This document shows, in pieces, positions 7,304 through 15,779 of a stretch of DNA of 64,000 nucleotides (position 1 is the first letter of the stretch; the number at the start of each line of letters is the position of its first letter). This DNA is from JAUVPY01 sp034412795. Lineage in GTDB: Bacteria; Chloroflexota; Anaerolineae; 4572-78; NAK82. The position numbers were made by a program, and so were the translations under genes. The notes under the pieces were generated by a model. That model was not told the origin of the DNA and ran no database searches. It saw nothing but the letters and a program-made list of their open reading frames with translations. Where the stretch lies: positions 1 through 64,000 of the forward strand of contig DAOUMD010000290.1 in NCBI GenBank assembly GCA_034412795.1. Direction: 5' to 3'.

Positions 7304-9412
7304 ATGGATATGGATATCTCCCACGTTACTCATGGCCATCAACAACACGATCACCAACCCCATGCGCGGCAGCATAAGGCTCATACTGGCCACGATCACG
7401 AGCACGAGACCAACCACGATTCAGGCCACCGCGCCCACGTCGATCACACCGGCCACGAGCAGATGTTCCGGGATCGCTTCTGGGTCTGTCTGGTGCTCAC
7501 CATACCGGTTTTGTTGTACAGTCCTATGCTCCAGGAGTGGTTTGGCTTTACCATGCCCGATTTTCCCGGGAGCCAGTGGATAGCTCCTCTGTTTTCCACC
7601 ATCATCTTTCTCTATGGTGGCGTGCCTTTCTTGCGCATGGCCGTCCCGGAGGTGAAAAATGGCCAGCCAGGGATGATGACCTTGATCTCGCTGGCCATCG
7701 GTGTGGCCTTTGTCTACAGTTGGGCAGCCATTTTCATCGCCCCAGGTAGCGGTTTCTTTTGGGAGTTGGCGACTCTGATTGATGTTATGCTCCTGGGTCA
7801 TTGGCTTGAAATGCGTAGTGTGCGCCGGGCCTCCGGTGCGCTGAATGAGTTGGCCAAACTGATGCCCGATACCGCTGAGCGGGTCCTCTCCGACGGCGGC
7901 ATCGAGGAAGTATCGGTCGACCAGCTTGAGGGTGGTGATCTGGTATTAGTACGCCCGGGCGCCAGCATACCGGCCGACGGCGAGGTGGAAGAAGGCGCAT
8001 CTGAAGTCAATGAGGCTATGATTACAGGTGAGTCCAATCCTGTTCCCAAAGAACCAGGAGACGAGGTCATCGGTGGGACAGTAAATGGCGACGGCAGTCT
8101 GCGGGTGCGGGTGATGGCCACTGGTGAGGAAACCGCGCTGGCTGGCATTATGCGCCTGGTAGATGAGGCTCAGCAAAGCAAGTCGCAAACCCAGTTGCTG
8201 GCCGACAAGGCGGCCGGCTGGCTCTTTTACGCAGCCGTGGGCGTGGCAATTATAACCACCATTGCCTGGACCGCGGCCATCGGCTTCGACGTGGAGGTGA
8301 TTAAACGTGTGGCAACCGTTTTGGTCATCGCCTGCCCCCATGCCCTGGGCTTGGCCATCCCCTTGGTGGTGGCCATCACGACCTCAATGGGGGCCAATAG
8401 CGGTATCCTGGTGCGAGACCGGCTGGCGCTGGAGGAGGCCCGAGAGCTCGACACCGTCATCTTCGACAAGACAGGCACGCTGACAAAGGGCGAGTTCGGT
8501 GTGGTGGGGATGACCACGACCGATGGACTTGATGAAAACCAAGCCCTGGCCCTAACGGCAGCCATTGAGAGCGACTCCGAACACATGATTGCCCGGGGCA
8601 TCCGGCAGACTGCGAAGGAAAAAGAGCTGTCTTTACCCAGTGTGTCTGATTTCGAAGCAATCAAAGGTCGCGGAGTGCAGGCTGTGCGTGACGGCCAGGC
8701 CGTTCATGTTGGAGGCCCTCGATTGCTGGAGATGTTGAAACTCGAGTTGCCGGAAAAGGTCGCTCGTTTCCGAGATGAAAGCAACCAGAAGGGGCAGACG
8801 GTGGTCTACCTGGTGCGGGACGAGCAAGTGTTGGCCGGGCTGGCACTAGCCGATGTGGTCCGCCCGGAGAGCAAACAAGCTGTGCGGCGACTACAGGAAA
8901 TGGGGGTCGAAGTAGCTATGCTGACCGGCGACAGCGAAGCGGTGGCCAAGGCCGTGGCTGAGGAACTGGGCATTGATCGCTACTTTGCGGAAGTCTTGCC
9001 CGAGCATAAAGACAAGAAAGTGACCGAACTCCAGGGGCAAGGCAAGCGTGTGGCTATGGTCGGCGACGGTGTCAACGACGCACCCGCCCTGACTCGAGCC
9101 GATGTGGGTATTGCCATCGGCAGCGGCACCGACGTGGCGGTCGAGTCGGCGGGCATCATCCTGGTCAAGAGCAACCCGCTAGACGTGGTTAAGATTGTGG
9201 AGCTAAGCCGGGCCAGCTATCGCAAGATGGTCGAAAACCTGATCTGGGCCACTGGCTACAACGTCGTCGCCCTGCCCTTGGCCGCCGGCGTGCTGGCGCC
9301 TATCGGAATTTTGCTGTCGCCAGCAGTGGGAGCCCTGTTGATGTCCCTCAGCACCGTCATCGTGGCCATCAACGCCCAGATGCTGCGTCGGGCAGATCTG
9401 GCCGCTACTTAA
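7304..9412 (+). CDS. copB: CopB-type copper/silver P1B-3 ATPase
   Basis: 702 residues. The N-terminus (about residues 1-50) is extremely His-rich instead of carrying an HMA domain. The ion motif is C344-P-H346, the CPH variant that defines the CopB/P1B-3 group associated with Cu(II)/Ag(I). The phosphorylated Asp is D388 in DKTGT, SEH replaces the HP dipeptide region, and GDGVNDAP is intact. It is therefore a second copper pump, distinct from CopA at 567-3113. Start ATG 7304 has TAGGAG 7 nt upstream. The stop overlaps the convergent ZIP gene by 8 bp. The 246 bp upstream (7058-7303) hold no gene I can support. Confidence 0.92.
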   Translation: MDMDISHVTHGHQQHDHQPHARQHKAHTGHDHEHETNHDSGHRAHVDHTGHEQMFRDRFWVCLVLTIPVLLYSPMLQEWFGFTMPDFPGSQWIAPLFSTIIFLYGGVPFLRMAVPEVKNGQPGMMTLISLAIGVAFVYSWAAIFIAPGSGFFWELATLIDVMLLGHWLEMRSVRRASGALNELAKLMPDTAERVLSDGGIEEVSVDQLEGGDLVLVRPGASIPADGEVEEGASEVNEAMITGESNPVPKEPGDEVIGGTVNGDGSLRVRVMATGEETALAGIMRLVDEAQQSKSQTQLLADKAAGWLFYAAVGVAIITTIAWTAAIGFDVEVIKRVATVLVIACPHALGLAIPLVVAITTSMGANSGILVRDRLALEEARELDTVIFDKTGTLTKGEFGVVGMTTTDGLDENQALALTAAIESDSEHMIARGIRQTAKEKELSLPSVSDFEAIKGRGVQAVRDGQAVHVGGPRLLEMLKLELPEKVARFRDESNQKGQTVVYLVRDEQVLAGLALADVVRPESKQAVRRLQEMGVEVAMLTGDSEAVAKAVAEELGIDRYFAEVLPEHKDKKVTELQGQGKRVAMVGDGVNDAPALTRADVGIAIGSGTDVAVESAGIILVKSNPLDVVKIVELSRASYRKMVENLIWATGYNVVALPLAAGVLAPIGILLSPAVGALLMSLSTVIVAINAQMLRRADLAAT

Positions 9413-10601
9413 TCAACAAGCCCGTTACCCACAGGAGCAGCATTCCAGCGACAATACCCGAGAACACCGTCAGCGGCATCGGCTTTTCAATCGTACCCTT
9501 GTGCATCAGCTTGGCGATTTCGTAGACAACCTCGAATATGGCCCCGGTACCGATGGCCAGGAAGAGTACGGCTAACGTCGGTGACGGAGAAAAGGCGCCA
9601 ATCCATGACCCCAGGATGGCTGGTGTACCTCCTAACAACCCCAACAGCGCCAGTTGCCTGATGCCTGGCCGATCGCGCAGGATCGGCGCGATGATGCCCA
9701 ACCCTTCGGTAATATTTTGGATGATAAAGCCTACTACCAGGAAGGCGCCCAATGCGATCTCCCCGATATTGTAAGCGGCGCCAATAGCCAGTCCCTCGCC
9801 CAAATTGTGTAGGCCGATACCCAGGGCAATCATATAAGCCAGGGCCAGCCGCTGTGATGCCCCGCTCTCGGTGGTGGCCGTCTGGCGCTGGGCGAGAGCG
9901 TCAAGCAGAACAAAGGTAGCCACAACCCCAATGCCGATCAGGCCCACTCCCTGGAAGGGACCGGGCACCAGGACCACCAACTCCAACGCCTCAGCCAGAG
10001 TATCCAAGCCCAGGAAGATCAACAGCCCCGCGGTGGCGGCCAATAAGAAGACCATCCAACGCCGGCCTAGTTGGCGCAGCACTGGGAACCAGAGGAGACC
10101 CAGGTAAACCGGTATCACCCCAACGTAGATGCCGATCAGCGTAAAACCTAAAAAGGTGCGGCCGGTCGGTTGCGGCGTGGTGAAGGCCACCGGGATTTCC
10201 ACGTCGAAGGCAATCGCATTCGTGGTGAACAGCGTGACGGCATAGGCCTCACCCTCAGCCCAATGGTAATCCAGGTGGACCGTCCCCTCACCCAAACGAG
10301 GGATGGTGCGGTTGGGCGAAACGGTCATAGGCCAGACGGCATCGTTGATGATGACTTGAGCAATCGTCACTTCTTCGGGACCCCCATTGCGTACCATGAT
10401 GTCGATGCTGCCCGGTTTGAGGACCGTGCGCTCTACAGTCAGGGCCTCCACCGGCGCTGGCGCCGAGAGCTGAAGACCACCGCCCGTAGTCAAGAAGAGT
10501 ACAATCACCCCTCCCAGGGCGATGAGGGGCAAGATCAACAAGACTGCCGTGATGGGGCTAAAGCGTTTCTGATTCCCAATTGGCATAGTCTGTTCAGACA
10601 T
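9405..10601 (-). CDS. ZIP-family metal transporter with extracytoplasmic insert
   Basis: 398 residues. A first membrane helix (residues about 15-38) is followed by a roughly 110-residue beta-rich extracytoplasmic domain (VRNGGPEEVTIAQVIINDAVWP). Six or more C-terminal helices carry the ZIP signature HNLGEGLAIGAA, and a second helix has QNITEGLGI in place of the usual H-N-ITEG. ZIP proteins import Zn, Fe or Mn. The insert is unusual for the family. It ends a minus-strand operon: DtxR-like regulator, multicopper oxidase, then this gene. The start ATG 10601 lies one base after the preceding stop and has AAAGGAGG. Operon context suggests regulation by the DtxR-like protein; the metal is unknown. 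Confidence 0.85.
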   Translation of the reverse strand: MSEQTMPIGNQKRFSPITAVLLILPLIALGGVIVLFLTTGGGLQLSAPAPVEALTVERTVLKPGSIDIMVRNGGPEEVTIAQVIINDAVWPMTVSPNRTIPRLGEGTVHLDYHWAEGEAYAVTLFTTNAIAFDVEIPVAFTTPQPTGRTFLGFTLIGIYVGVIPVYLGLLWFPVLRQLGRRWMVFLLAATAGLLIFLGLDTLAEALELVVLVPGPFQGVGLIGIGVVATFVLLDALAQRQTATTESGASQRLALAYMIALGIGLHNLGEGLAIGAAYNIGEIALGAFLVVGFIIQNITEGLGIIAPILRDRPGIRQLALLGLLGGTPAILGSWIGAFSPSPTLAVLFLAIGTGAIFEVVYEIAKLMHKGTIEKPMPLTVFSGIVAGMLLLWVTGLLIK

Positions 10602-10602
10602 G

Positions 10603-11636
10603 TTAACTTCCCTCCTTTGGCCGGACGTCGAAATTCCCGGTCCAACCTAGCTCGGCGAATTCCGTGTTATGCGCGTGGAACATGTACAGGCCGGGGAACT
10701 TATACGAGAACTCCAGCATACCTCGTTGCGCCTGGGTCTGCATAATAGTATCTGTATACTCACTCGGAGTCAGGCTGGTGCCGGTTGGATAATAGTGGAA
10801 GAAGTTGGCGTGTAGATGAAAGGAATTTAGCAAGTCAAACTCCAGTATGTTGATCAGGAAAAGGCGAACCTTTTCGTCCACTCGGATAGGGATGGGGTGT
10901 TTCTGATAATGGAATGGGATCGAGTTGACGGCGTAGAAATCATTTTCGTCGTCAAAGTCGACGTCGAAGCCGTTCATGACCATCACAAACTCGTGGTCAA
11001 CCAAGGGCCATCCCTCTTTGGGGTCGACGATAAAACCCCCATATAACCCTTTGGCAATGTGCCGCGCCAATGGAAATGCGTGACAGTGGTAGAGGTGCAC
11101 GCCGAAAGGCTAGGCGTCAAACTCGTAGGTGAAGTTCTGGCCGGTCTCGATCAAACCTGGCCCTGCCCCTGGCACTCCGTCCATATCAAAGGGGTGAATG
11201 CCGTGAAAGTGAATGGTGTGGGGATGGCTGCTGGCGTTGCCGAAGTGGACTCGAACCCGGTCCCCTTCCCTGGCGCGTAGAGTCGGCCCAGGGACGCGCC
11301 CGTTGTAGGTCCACGCCGGGAACTCAATGCCAGGCGCGACCTCAATAGTTTTTCTACCGCTGCGATACGAAATTCGCGCAGTGTCTGCCCGTTCTCCAGG
11401 GTGGACACCTCGCCATAATCAAAGTCGGTCAATATGTCGGTCGGGTTAAACCCATTGCGCTCGTGATCTACTTCGCCGACGACGGTCGGCATCAGATGAC
11501 CTGTATCCTCCGCATCGGCCGGTGGCGAGGCCTTCGCATGTTCTGCGATCTGCGCCAGGGTAGCTGCGCCCGCGGTGCCCAGCAGGGTAACAGCGCCGGA
11601 CCGGAGGAAATTGCGTCTGGATAGATTAGGCGTCAT
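10603..11636 (-). pseudogene. two-domain multicopper oxidase, frameshifted and interrupted
   Basis: Three pieces form one multicopper oxidase. From ATG 11636 (GGAGGTGA upstream) the Tat-like NLSRRNFLRSGAV signal and the first domain are read to about 11353. There a T5 run on the plus strand (A5 on the coding strand, 11349-11353) appears one base short. In the shifted frame the sequence continues as TIEVAPGIEFPAWTYNG, then HTIHFHGIHPFDMDGVPG, and reaches a TAG at 11110-11112. After the TAG the frame gives HLYHCHAFPLARH and the C-terminal half, with HLHANFFHYY and MFHAHNTEFAELGWTG. Copper ligands are otherwise preserved, so decay is recent or the lesions are assembly errors. TAG is not UGA, so Sec does not explain it. 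Confidence 0.8.
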
Positions 11637-11696
11637 ATCGTCTATCACCTCCAAGAACTTAACCTTCCGTCTCTTTTGGGCGTGGTAATGATGATT

Positions 11697-12356
11697 TTAG
11701 TCGTTGATGGCCGTCACCGAGATATGATTTGTCACAGCGCGCCCCAAAGCGTGCTCCGCTTCGCCGACTCGCAACGTAAGTGGCCCATCGAACGGCGCCA
11801 CAGCAATCACACTGACTTGCGCGTTGGGATAGAGTCCCAGTTCTCCCAGGTGGCGCAACAAAGCTGCGTCGTGGTCACTGACCTCAGCCACGACCGCTGA
11901 CTGCCCCGGGTGTAGGTCGCTTAGCTGGATGCGCTCCGTGTGGTCGATAGTGCCGTCGCGGGCTGGAATCGGGGCGCCATGGGGATCGCTGGTCGGGTGA
12001 CCAAGGGCGGCATCTATTCGGTCTTCCAAGTCTTCTGATAACACGTGCTCGATTCTGTGGGCTTCTGCGTGAACCTGATCCCAGGGTACGCCTAACGCCT
12101 CGGCCAAAAATAGCTCTATCAGGCGGTGGTGGCGGATGACTTCCAGGGCGACCTTTTGACCAGCCTTGGTCAACACGACCCCTTGGTATGGCTCGTAAGC
12201 TACCAGACGCAGGTCAGCCAGTTTCTTGATCATGCTGGTCACCGAGGCGGGGGCCACCCTCAATCGGTCGGCCAACGCGCTGGTGGCCACCTTGCCCCGC
12301 ACCTGTTGTATCTCGTAGATGGTTTTCAGGTAGTCTTCAACTGCCCGAGAGTGCAT
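11697..12356 (-). CDS. DtxR/MntR-like metal-dependent repressor with FeoA-like domain
   Basis: 219 residues. An N-terminal winged helix (YLKTIYEIQQVRGKVATSALADRLRV) carries the family recognition region ASVTSMIKKL. A helical metal-sensing/dimerisation domain follows (HHRLIELFLAEALGVPWDQVHAEAHRIEHVLS) with the conserved H-x-E ligands. The C-terminus is an SH3/FeoA-like domain (residues about 145-219). These proteins repress metal uptake or export genes in response to Fe(II) or Mn(II). It is the first gene of a minus operon with the multicopper oxidase and the ZIP transporter. Its promoter (12406-12434) overlaps AGGT/ACCT operator-like elements, which suggests autoregulation. Whether it senses Mn, Fe or Zn is unknown. 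Confidence 0.9.
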   Translation of the reverse strand: MHSRAVEDYLKTIYEIQQVRGKVATSALADRLRVAPASVTSMIKKLADLRLVAYEPYQGVVLTKAGQKVALEVIRHHRLIELFLAEALGVPWDQVHAEAHRIEHVLSEDLEDRIDAALGHPTSDPHGAPIPARDGTIDHTERIQLSDLHPGQSAVVAEVSDHDAALLRHLGELGLYPNAQVSVIAVAPFDGPLTLRVGEAEHALGRAVTNHISVTAIND

Positions 12357-12378
12357 TTTGAATTTCCAAAATAATTAT

Positions 12379-12434
12379 TTAGGTAGAGCTAAAATATTCA
12401 AGATAAATATACCTCTTTTTATCTAATTTGTCAA
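12379..12434 (-). promoter_or_regulatory. sigma70-type promoter and putative DtxR operator of the regulator operon
   Basis: On the minus strand TTGACA (12434-12429), a 17-bp spacer and TATATT (12411-12406) form a near-consensus promoter. Downstream of the -10, plus-strand TTAGGT-n4-GCTAA (12379-12392) resembles the DtxR 19-bp box at about 13 of 19 positions. The segment 12391-12415 recurs with 22/25 identity at 15602-15626. Confidence 0.6.
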
Positions 12435-12451
12435 GTGGGGTGCTCAAGCTT

Positions 12452-12506
12452 CTTTACACATTCTTTAATTTAACTTCGTCGTTCCTTTACACATATTTCT
12501 TATAAT
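12452..12506 (+). promoter_or_regulatory. response-regulator promoter: four 11-bp repeats plus -10 (array A1)
   Basis: CTTTA at 12452, CTTTA at 12463, CTTC at 12474 and CTTTA at 12485 are exactly 11 bp apart. TATAAT follows at 12501-12506, 16 nt after the start of the last repeat. The last half-sites occupy the -35 region. This is the layout of class-II activation by OmpR/PhoB-type regulators. The identical layout occurs at 15725-15779. It drives the Met-rich gene at 12581. Confidence 0.7.
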
Positions 12507-12580
12507 AATGTCGAAGTAGTAGAAAGCGAGACATCAAAACCGCGCGTAGCTGCGCAGAAAAAAATAGGAGGTGCTGAAGG

Positions 12581-13453
12581 ATGAGTTCAACATTACGTGG
12601 GATACTGATTGGGATTGTGGTGGTAGTCCTCGGCCTCAGCTTATTCGTGGGTGGCCTGACCGTCGGCCGCAACAACTGGGGAATGATGGGCTATGGTCCA
12701 TTTAATATGATGGCAGGCTTTGTCCCAAATGCCTATGCGCAGACTGATGTCGGGTCAGTTCCTTGTGGCTACGGCACGACAGTTGCGCCCGCGCCGGGTG
12801 TAGGTTTGGGCCCCGGCACGATGATGGGCGGTGGCATGATGGGTAGCGTTGGGGCCGGTGGCCTTTACGGCGAGGAGGTTGAGCCCCTCTCATTGAACGA
12901 GGCGGAGACAGCGGTTGAGGATTACCTGGCTGCTCTGGACAACGACGACCTGGCTGTGGCAGAAGTGATGATCTTCGACAATCACGCCTACGCCGAGGTC
13001 GTTGAAGAAAGTACCGGCATTGGCGCCTTCGAGGTTCTGGTCGACCCCATTACGCTGGCTGTCTTTCCCGAGCCTGGCCCGAATATGATGTGGAATACCA
13101 AATATGGTCACATGGGCGGCTCTGGTATGTGGGGAAATTCCAGGTGGATGCGGCGAGGCATGATGGGTTCGGGTGGGATGATGGGGGGCAGGTTGGCACC
13201 TCAAAGCTCGGCCGAGATGCCGATCAGCCCTGGGCAAGCCATCGAAACTGCCCAGAGCTACCTGGGCCGTTATCTGCCCGGGACTCAGGTGGAAAATGAG
13301 GCGGACCCCTTTTATGGTTATTACACGCTGCATATCACACGCGATGGACAGACGATTGGGATGTTGAGCGTCAACGGCTATACCCAGCAGGTCTTCCCCC
13401 ACACCTGGCACGGAGACTTCCTGGAGATGTCGGAAGAGGCACATAGCGACTAG
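12581..13453 (+). CDS. Met/Gly-rich membrane-anchored protein with PepSY-like domain, putative copper binding
   Basis: 290 residues. One N-terminal membrane helix (GILIGIVVVVLGLSLFVGG) leads to an exported region with repeated MMGGGMMG-type Met clusters (residues about 85-95 and 190-205). Two similar alpha/beta segments follow (LNEAETAVEDYLAAL and SPGQAIETAQSYLGRYL), each with a strand pair, the second being DPFYGYYTLHITRDGQTIGML. The pattern resembles PepSY-like modules, but I call that tentatively. Met-rich clusters commonly bind Cu(I). It is divergent from the DtxR-like operon, is preceded by array A1, and is followed by a terminator and a two-component system. Likely a copper-responsive extracytoplasmic protein. 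RBS AGGAGG is about 8 nt before ATG 12581. Confidence 0.8.
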   Translation: MSSTLRGILIGIVVVVLGLSLFVGGLTVGRNNWGMMGYGPFNMMAGFVPNAYAQTDVGSVPCGYGTTVAPAPGVGLGPGTMMGGGMMGSVGAGGLYGEEVEPLSLNEAETAVEDYLAALDNDDLAVAEVMIFDNHAYAEVVEESTGIGAFEVLVDPITLAVFPEPGPNMMWNTKYGHMGGSGMWGNSRWMRRGMMGSGGMMGGRLAPQSSAEMPISPGQAIETAQSYLGRYLPGTQVENEADPFYGYYTLHITRDGQTIGMLSVNGYTQQVFPHTWHGDFLEMSEEAHSD

Positions 13454-13476
13454 TTTGGATGCCGACGGATGACAAC

Positions 13477-13514
13477 AACCCCCGACACCCTCGGTGCTGG
13501 GGGTTTTCTCTTTT
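13477..13514 (+). terminator. Rho-independent terminator after the Met-rich gene
   Basis: AACCCCC (13477-13483) pairs with GGGGGTT (13499-13505), with inner CACC/GGTG pairs around a CTC loop, and TTTTCTCTTTT follows. It separates the Met-rich gene from the two-component genes. Confidence 0.8.
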
Positions 13515-13542
13515 CATGTGGCCTACCCCGGTTCCACCGGCC

Positions 13543-13572
13543 TTGACAATTAGGCAAACGTGGATGTACCAT
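13543..13572 (+). promoter_or_regulatory. candidate promoter of the two-component system
   Basis: TTGACA (13543-13548), an 18-bp spacer and TACCAT (13567-13572) lie about 95 nt upstream of the response regulator start. The -35 is consensus and the -10 is weak. Confidence 0.45.
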
Positions 13573-13666
13573 TGGTGAGAAGTATCTACCGTGAACAACC
13601 GACGCTGGACCGCAAGGGATTCTGCTACCGGGGCGCATCGAATTCCTTTCATGTAGGAGCTCCATA

Positions 13667-14353
13667 GTGACCAACACAAAAATTCTGGTGATAGACGACG
13701 AGCAGAGCATCATTGACCTGGTGACTGCCTATCTGCGCCAGGAGGGCTACGACGTCTATACCGCTATGGACGGCCCATCTGGTTTGAAGGCGGCCCGAGC
13801 CTTCAAACCAGACTTGATCGTGCTGGATATCATGTTGCCAGGCATGGACGGCATCGAATTACTCACCCAATTGCGTCGAGAGTCGGACGTGTACGTCATT
13901 ATGCTCACCGCCAAGTCTGAGGAGACCGACAAGATCGTGGGCCTGTCGGTGGGTGCTGATGATTACCTGACCAAGCCGTTCAGCCCACGAGAGCTGGTGG
14001 CCCGCATCAAAGCCGCCCTGCGCCGGTTGCGTATCGGGGGCGGTGCGGTAGAAGTGGCCATCCTAACTTTTCGCCACGTTCGAATCGACATCGGTCGCCG
14101 CCAGGTATGGGTGGACGACGAATCGCTCGAACTTACGGCCATTGAGTTTGACTTGCTCAAGACTCTGGCTGAACACCATGGATTGGTGCTCAGCCGCGAA
14201 CAACTCCTGGAAAAGGTGTGGGGCTATGACTTTTACGGCGAGGAGCGAGTTGTAGACGTCCACATCGGCCACATCCGGCAAAAATTGGGCAATGAGCGCT
14301 TTATCGCCACCGTGCGCGGGGTCGGCTATCGGTTTGAAGATGAGGTAGTCTGA
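13667..14353 (+). CDS. OmpR/PhoB-family response regulator
   Basis: 228 residues. The receiver domain has the acidic pair in VIDDEQ, phospho-acceptor D54 in VLDIMLPGMDG, the Thr/Ala in MLTAKS and the Lys in TKPFSPREL. The C-terminal winged helix is of OmpR type (LTAIEFDLLKTLAEHHGLVLSREQLLEKVWGYDF, then VDVHIGHIRQKLG). Such regulators bind direct repeats of 10-11 bp near -35 elements, which matches arrays A1 and A2 on either side of this gene pair. Start is GTG 13667 with TAGGAGC 7 nt upstream. The kinase start follows the stop by 2 nt. The context strongly suggests a copper-responsive role (CusR/CopR-like), but the signal is inferred. Confidence 0.93.
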   Translation: MTNTKILVIDDEQSIIDLVTAYLRQEGYDVYTAMDGPSGLKAARAFKPDLIVLDIMLPGMDGIELLTQLRRESDVYVIMLTAKSEETDKIVGLSVGADDYLTKPFSPRELVARIKAALRRLRIGGGAVEVAILTFRHVRIDIGRRQVWVDDESLELTAIEFDLLKTLAEHHGLVLSREQLLEKVWGYDFYGEERVVDVHIGHIRQKLGNERFIATVRGVGYRFEDEVV

Positions 14354-14355
14354 GT

Positions 14356-15486
14356 ATGTTGAACCGTATTCGCCGTCATCTGAGTTGGAAGCTGTTTCTG
14401 TCATACCTGGTGGTCATTCTGGTCGGCATCGTGGTGCTAGCCTCAGCGACTGAGTTTGTGGTGCCCAGCGCCTTCGAGCGGCATCTGGCGGCCATGGCCG
14501 CCCTGATGGGTGGTGCTTCAGAGGAAATGGAGATGGATCTCTTCACCAATTTCCGCCGTGCCGTGAACGAAGCCCTAATCCTGTCAACCGCGGCCGCTTT
14601 TCTGTCAGCGGTGGCCGTCAGTGTCTTTGTCAGTCGGCGCATCGGCATCCCCGTGCGTGAGATGATGGTTGCCAGCCGGCGTATCGCCGAGGGGCACTAT
14701 AATGAGCGGGTCAACGTTCCGAGCGATCTCACCTGGAACGAGTTGGACGAACTTGGCCGGCTGGCCCTCAGCTTTAACCAGATGGCAGCTCAGTTGGAAC
14801 AGATCGAAGGCACACGCCGAGAACTCATCGGCACCGTGGCCCACGAGTTGCGCACCCCGTTGGCCAGCATTAAAGGCTCGATGGAGGGGTTGATTGATGG
14901 GGTGTTACCCGCCGAACCTTCGACCTTCCAACAAATCTACCGCGAGGCGGACCGCTTGCAGCGGCTGGTTTATGATTTACAGGAACTCAGCCGGGTAGAG
15001 GCAGGAGCCTTTGAATTGAACTTCAAGCCAGTACCGGTGGGCGATTTAGTCGAATCCACTGTTGCTCGCCTGGGCTACCAGTTTGAAGAAAAAGGGGTTG
15101 CCCTGGAAACCGATATCTCCGTCGACCTACCGCCGGTGCGGGCTGACGAGGATCGGATCAGCCAGGTGATGCTGAACTTGGTGGGCAATGCTTTGCAATA
15201 TACCTCTGCCGGGGGGAAGGTGCGGATTAGCGCGCGCCGGCAGGGGGCTGAGGTACACATCTCGGTTAGTGATACAGGGGTTGGCATGGCTGCCGAGCAT
15301 TTACTGCTGATCTTCACACGATTTTACCGGGTGGATAAGTCCCGCGCCCGGGCCGGTGGTGGCAGCGGTATCGGATTGACCGTTGCCAAACACCTGGTCG
15401 AGGCCCACGGAGGCCGCATCTGGGCCGAGAGCCCCGGCCCCGGCCAAGGGAGTACTTTCACCTTCACCCTGCCTGTTGCGACCTAG
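14356..15486 (+). CDS. membrane sensor histidine kinase
   Basis: 376 residues. Two membrane helices (about residues 12-36 and 72-96) bracket a short extracytoplasmic loop containing MAALMGGASEEMEMD, which is Met/Glu-rich. A HAMP linker follows, then HisKA with H163 in VAHELRTPLASIKGS. The catalytic ATPase domain has N (NLVGNALQYTS), G1 (DTGVGM), F (FTRFYRVDKS) and G2 (GGGSGIGL) boxes. It autophosphorylates and donates to the regulator encoded 2 nt upstream. The Met/Glu-rich sensor loop fits Cu(I) sensing, but this is inference. All catalytic motifs are intact. Confidence 0.93.
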   Translation: MLNRIRRHLSWKLFLSYLVVILVGIVVLASATEFVVPSAFERHLAAMAALMGGASEEMEMDLFTNFRRAVNEALILSTAAAFLSAVAVSVFVSRRIGIPVREMMVASRRIAEGHYNERVNVPSDLTWNELDELGRLALSFNQMAAQLEQIEGTRRELIGTVAHELRTPLASIKGSMEGLIDGVLPAEPSTFQQIYREADRLQRLVYDLQELSRVEAGAFELNFKPVPVGDLVESTVARLGYQFEEKGVALETDISVDLPPVRADEDRISQVMLNLVGNALQYTSAGGKVRISARRQGAEVHISVSDTGVGMAAEHLLLIFTRFYRVDKSRARAGGGSGIGLTVAKHLVEAHGGRIWAESPGPGQGSTFTFTLPVAT

Positions 15487-15601
15487 TACACCCCGGGGCT
15501 AAAGACTGTGACAGCCCCAGAAACAAGGCTATCAAACCGCCCCGCATAAACATGGCATTTGATGCGACCCACACAATTCTCCACGCACAAGTGACTTAAC
15601 C

Positions 15602-15626
15602 AAAATATTCAAGAGAAAAAAACCTC
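15602..15626. promoter_or_regulatory. conserved 25-bp element, second copy
   Basis: AAAATATTCAAGA followed by an A/T-rich stretch and ACCTC. It matches 12391-12415 at 22 of 25 positions, the first copy overlapping the -10 of the DtxR-like operon. Probably an operator shared by the two promoters. Confidence 0.5.
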
Positions 15627-15724
15627 CCACAAGATACTCATTGCGAACTCGTTTCTTCCCGGAAGTAACCAACTACCAATAACTCCGTAATGTAAGCCTC
15701 AAGAAACGCCGGCAGCGTCCAGTT

Positions 15725-15779
15725 CTTTACCAAATCTTTAAATTAGCTTCAAAGGACCTTTAAGGAACATGGTTACAAT
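15725..15779 (+). promoter_or_regulatory. response-regulator promoter: four 11-bp repeats plus -10 (array A2)
   Basis: CTTTA at 15725, CTTTA at 15736, CTTC at 15747 and CTTTA at 15758 are exactly 11 bp apart, and TACAAT lies at 15774-15779. Repeat order, the odd CTTC third unit and the 16-nt offset to the -10 are the same as in array A1. It is the promoter of the SHOCT-to-cytochrome operon. Confidence 0.7.

Noticed and set aside
11101..11120. TAG in the multicopper oxidase as pyrrolysine or another recoding
   Set aside because: No PYL element or pyl genes are seen, and a separate frameshift in the same gene makes a decaying gene the simpler reading.
15487..15600. Terminator after the histidine kinase gene
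   Set aside because: No clear stem followed by T-run could be found just after 15486.
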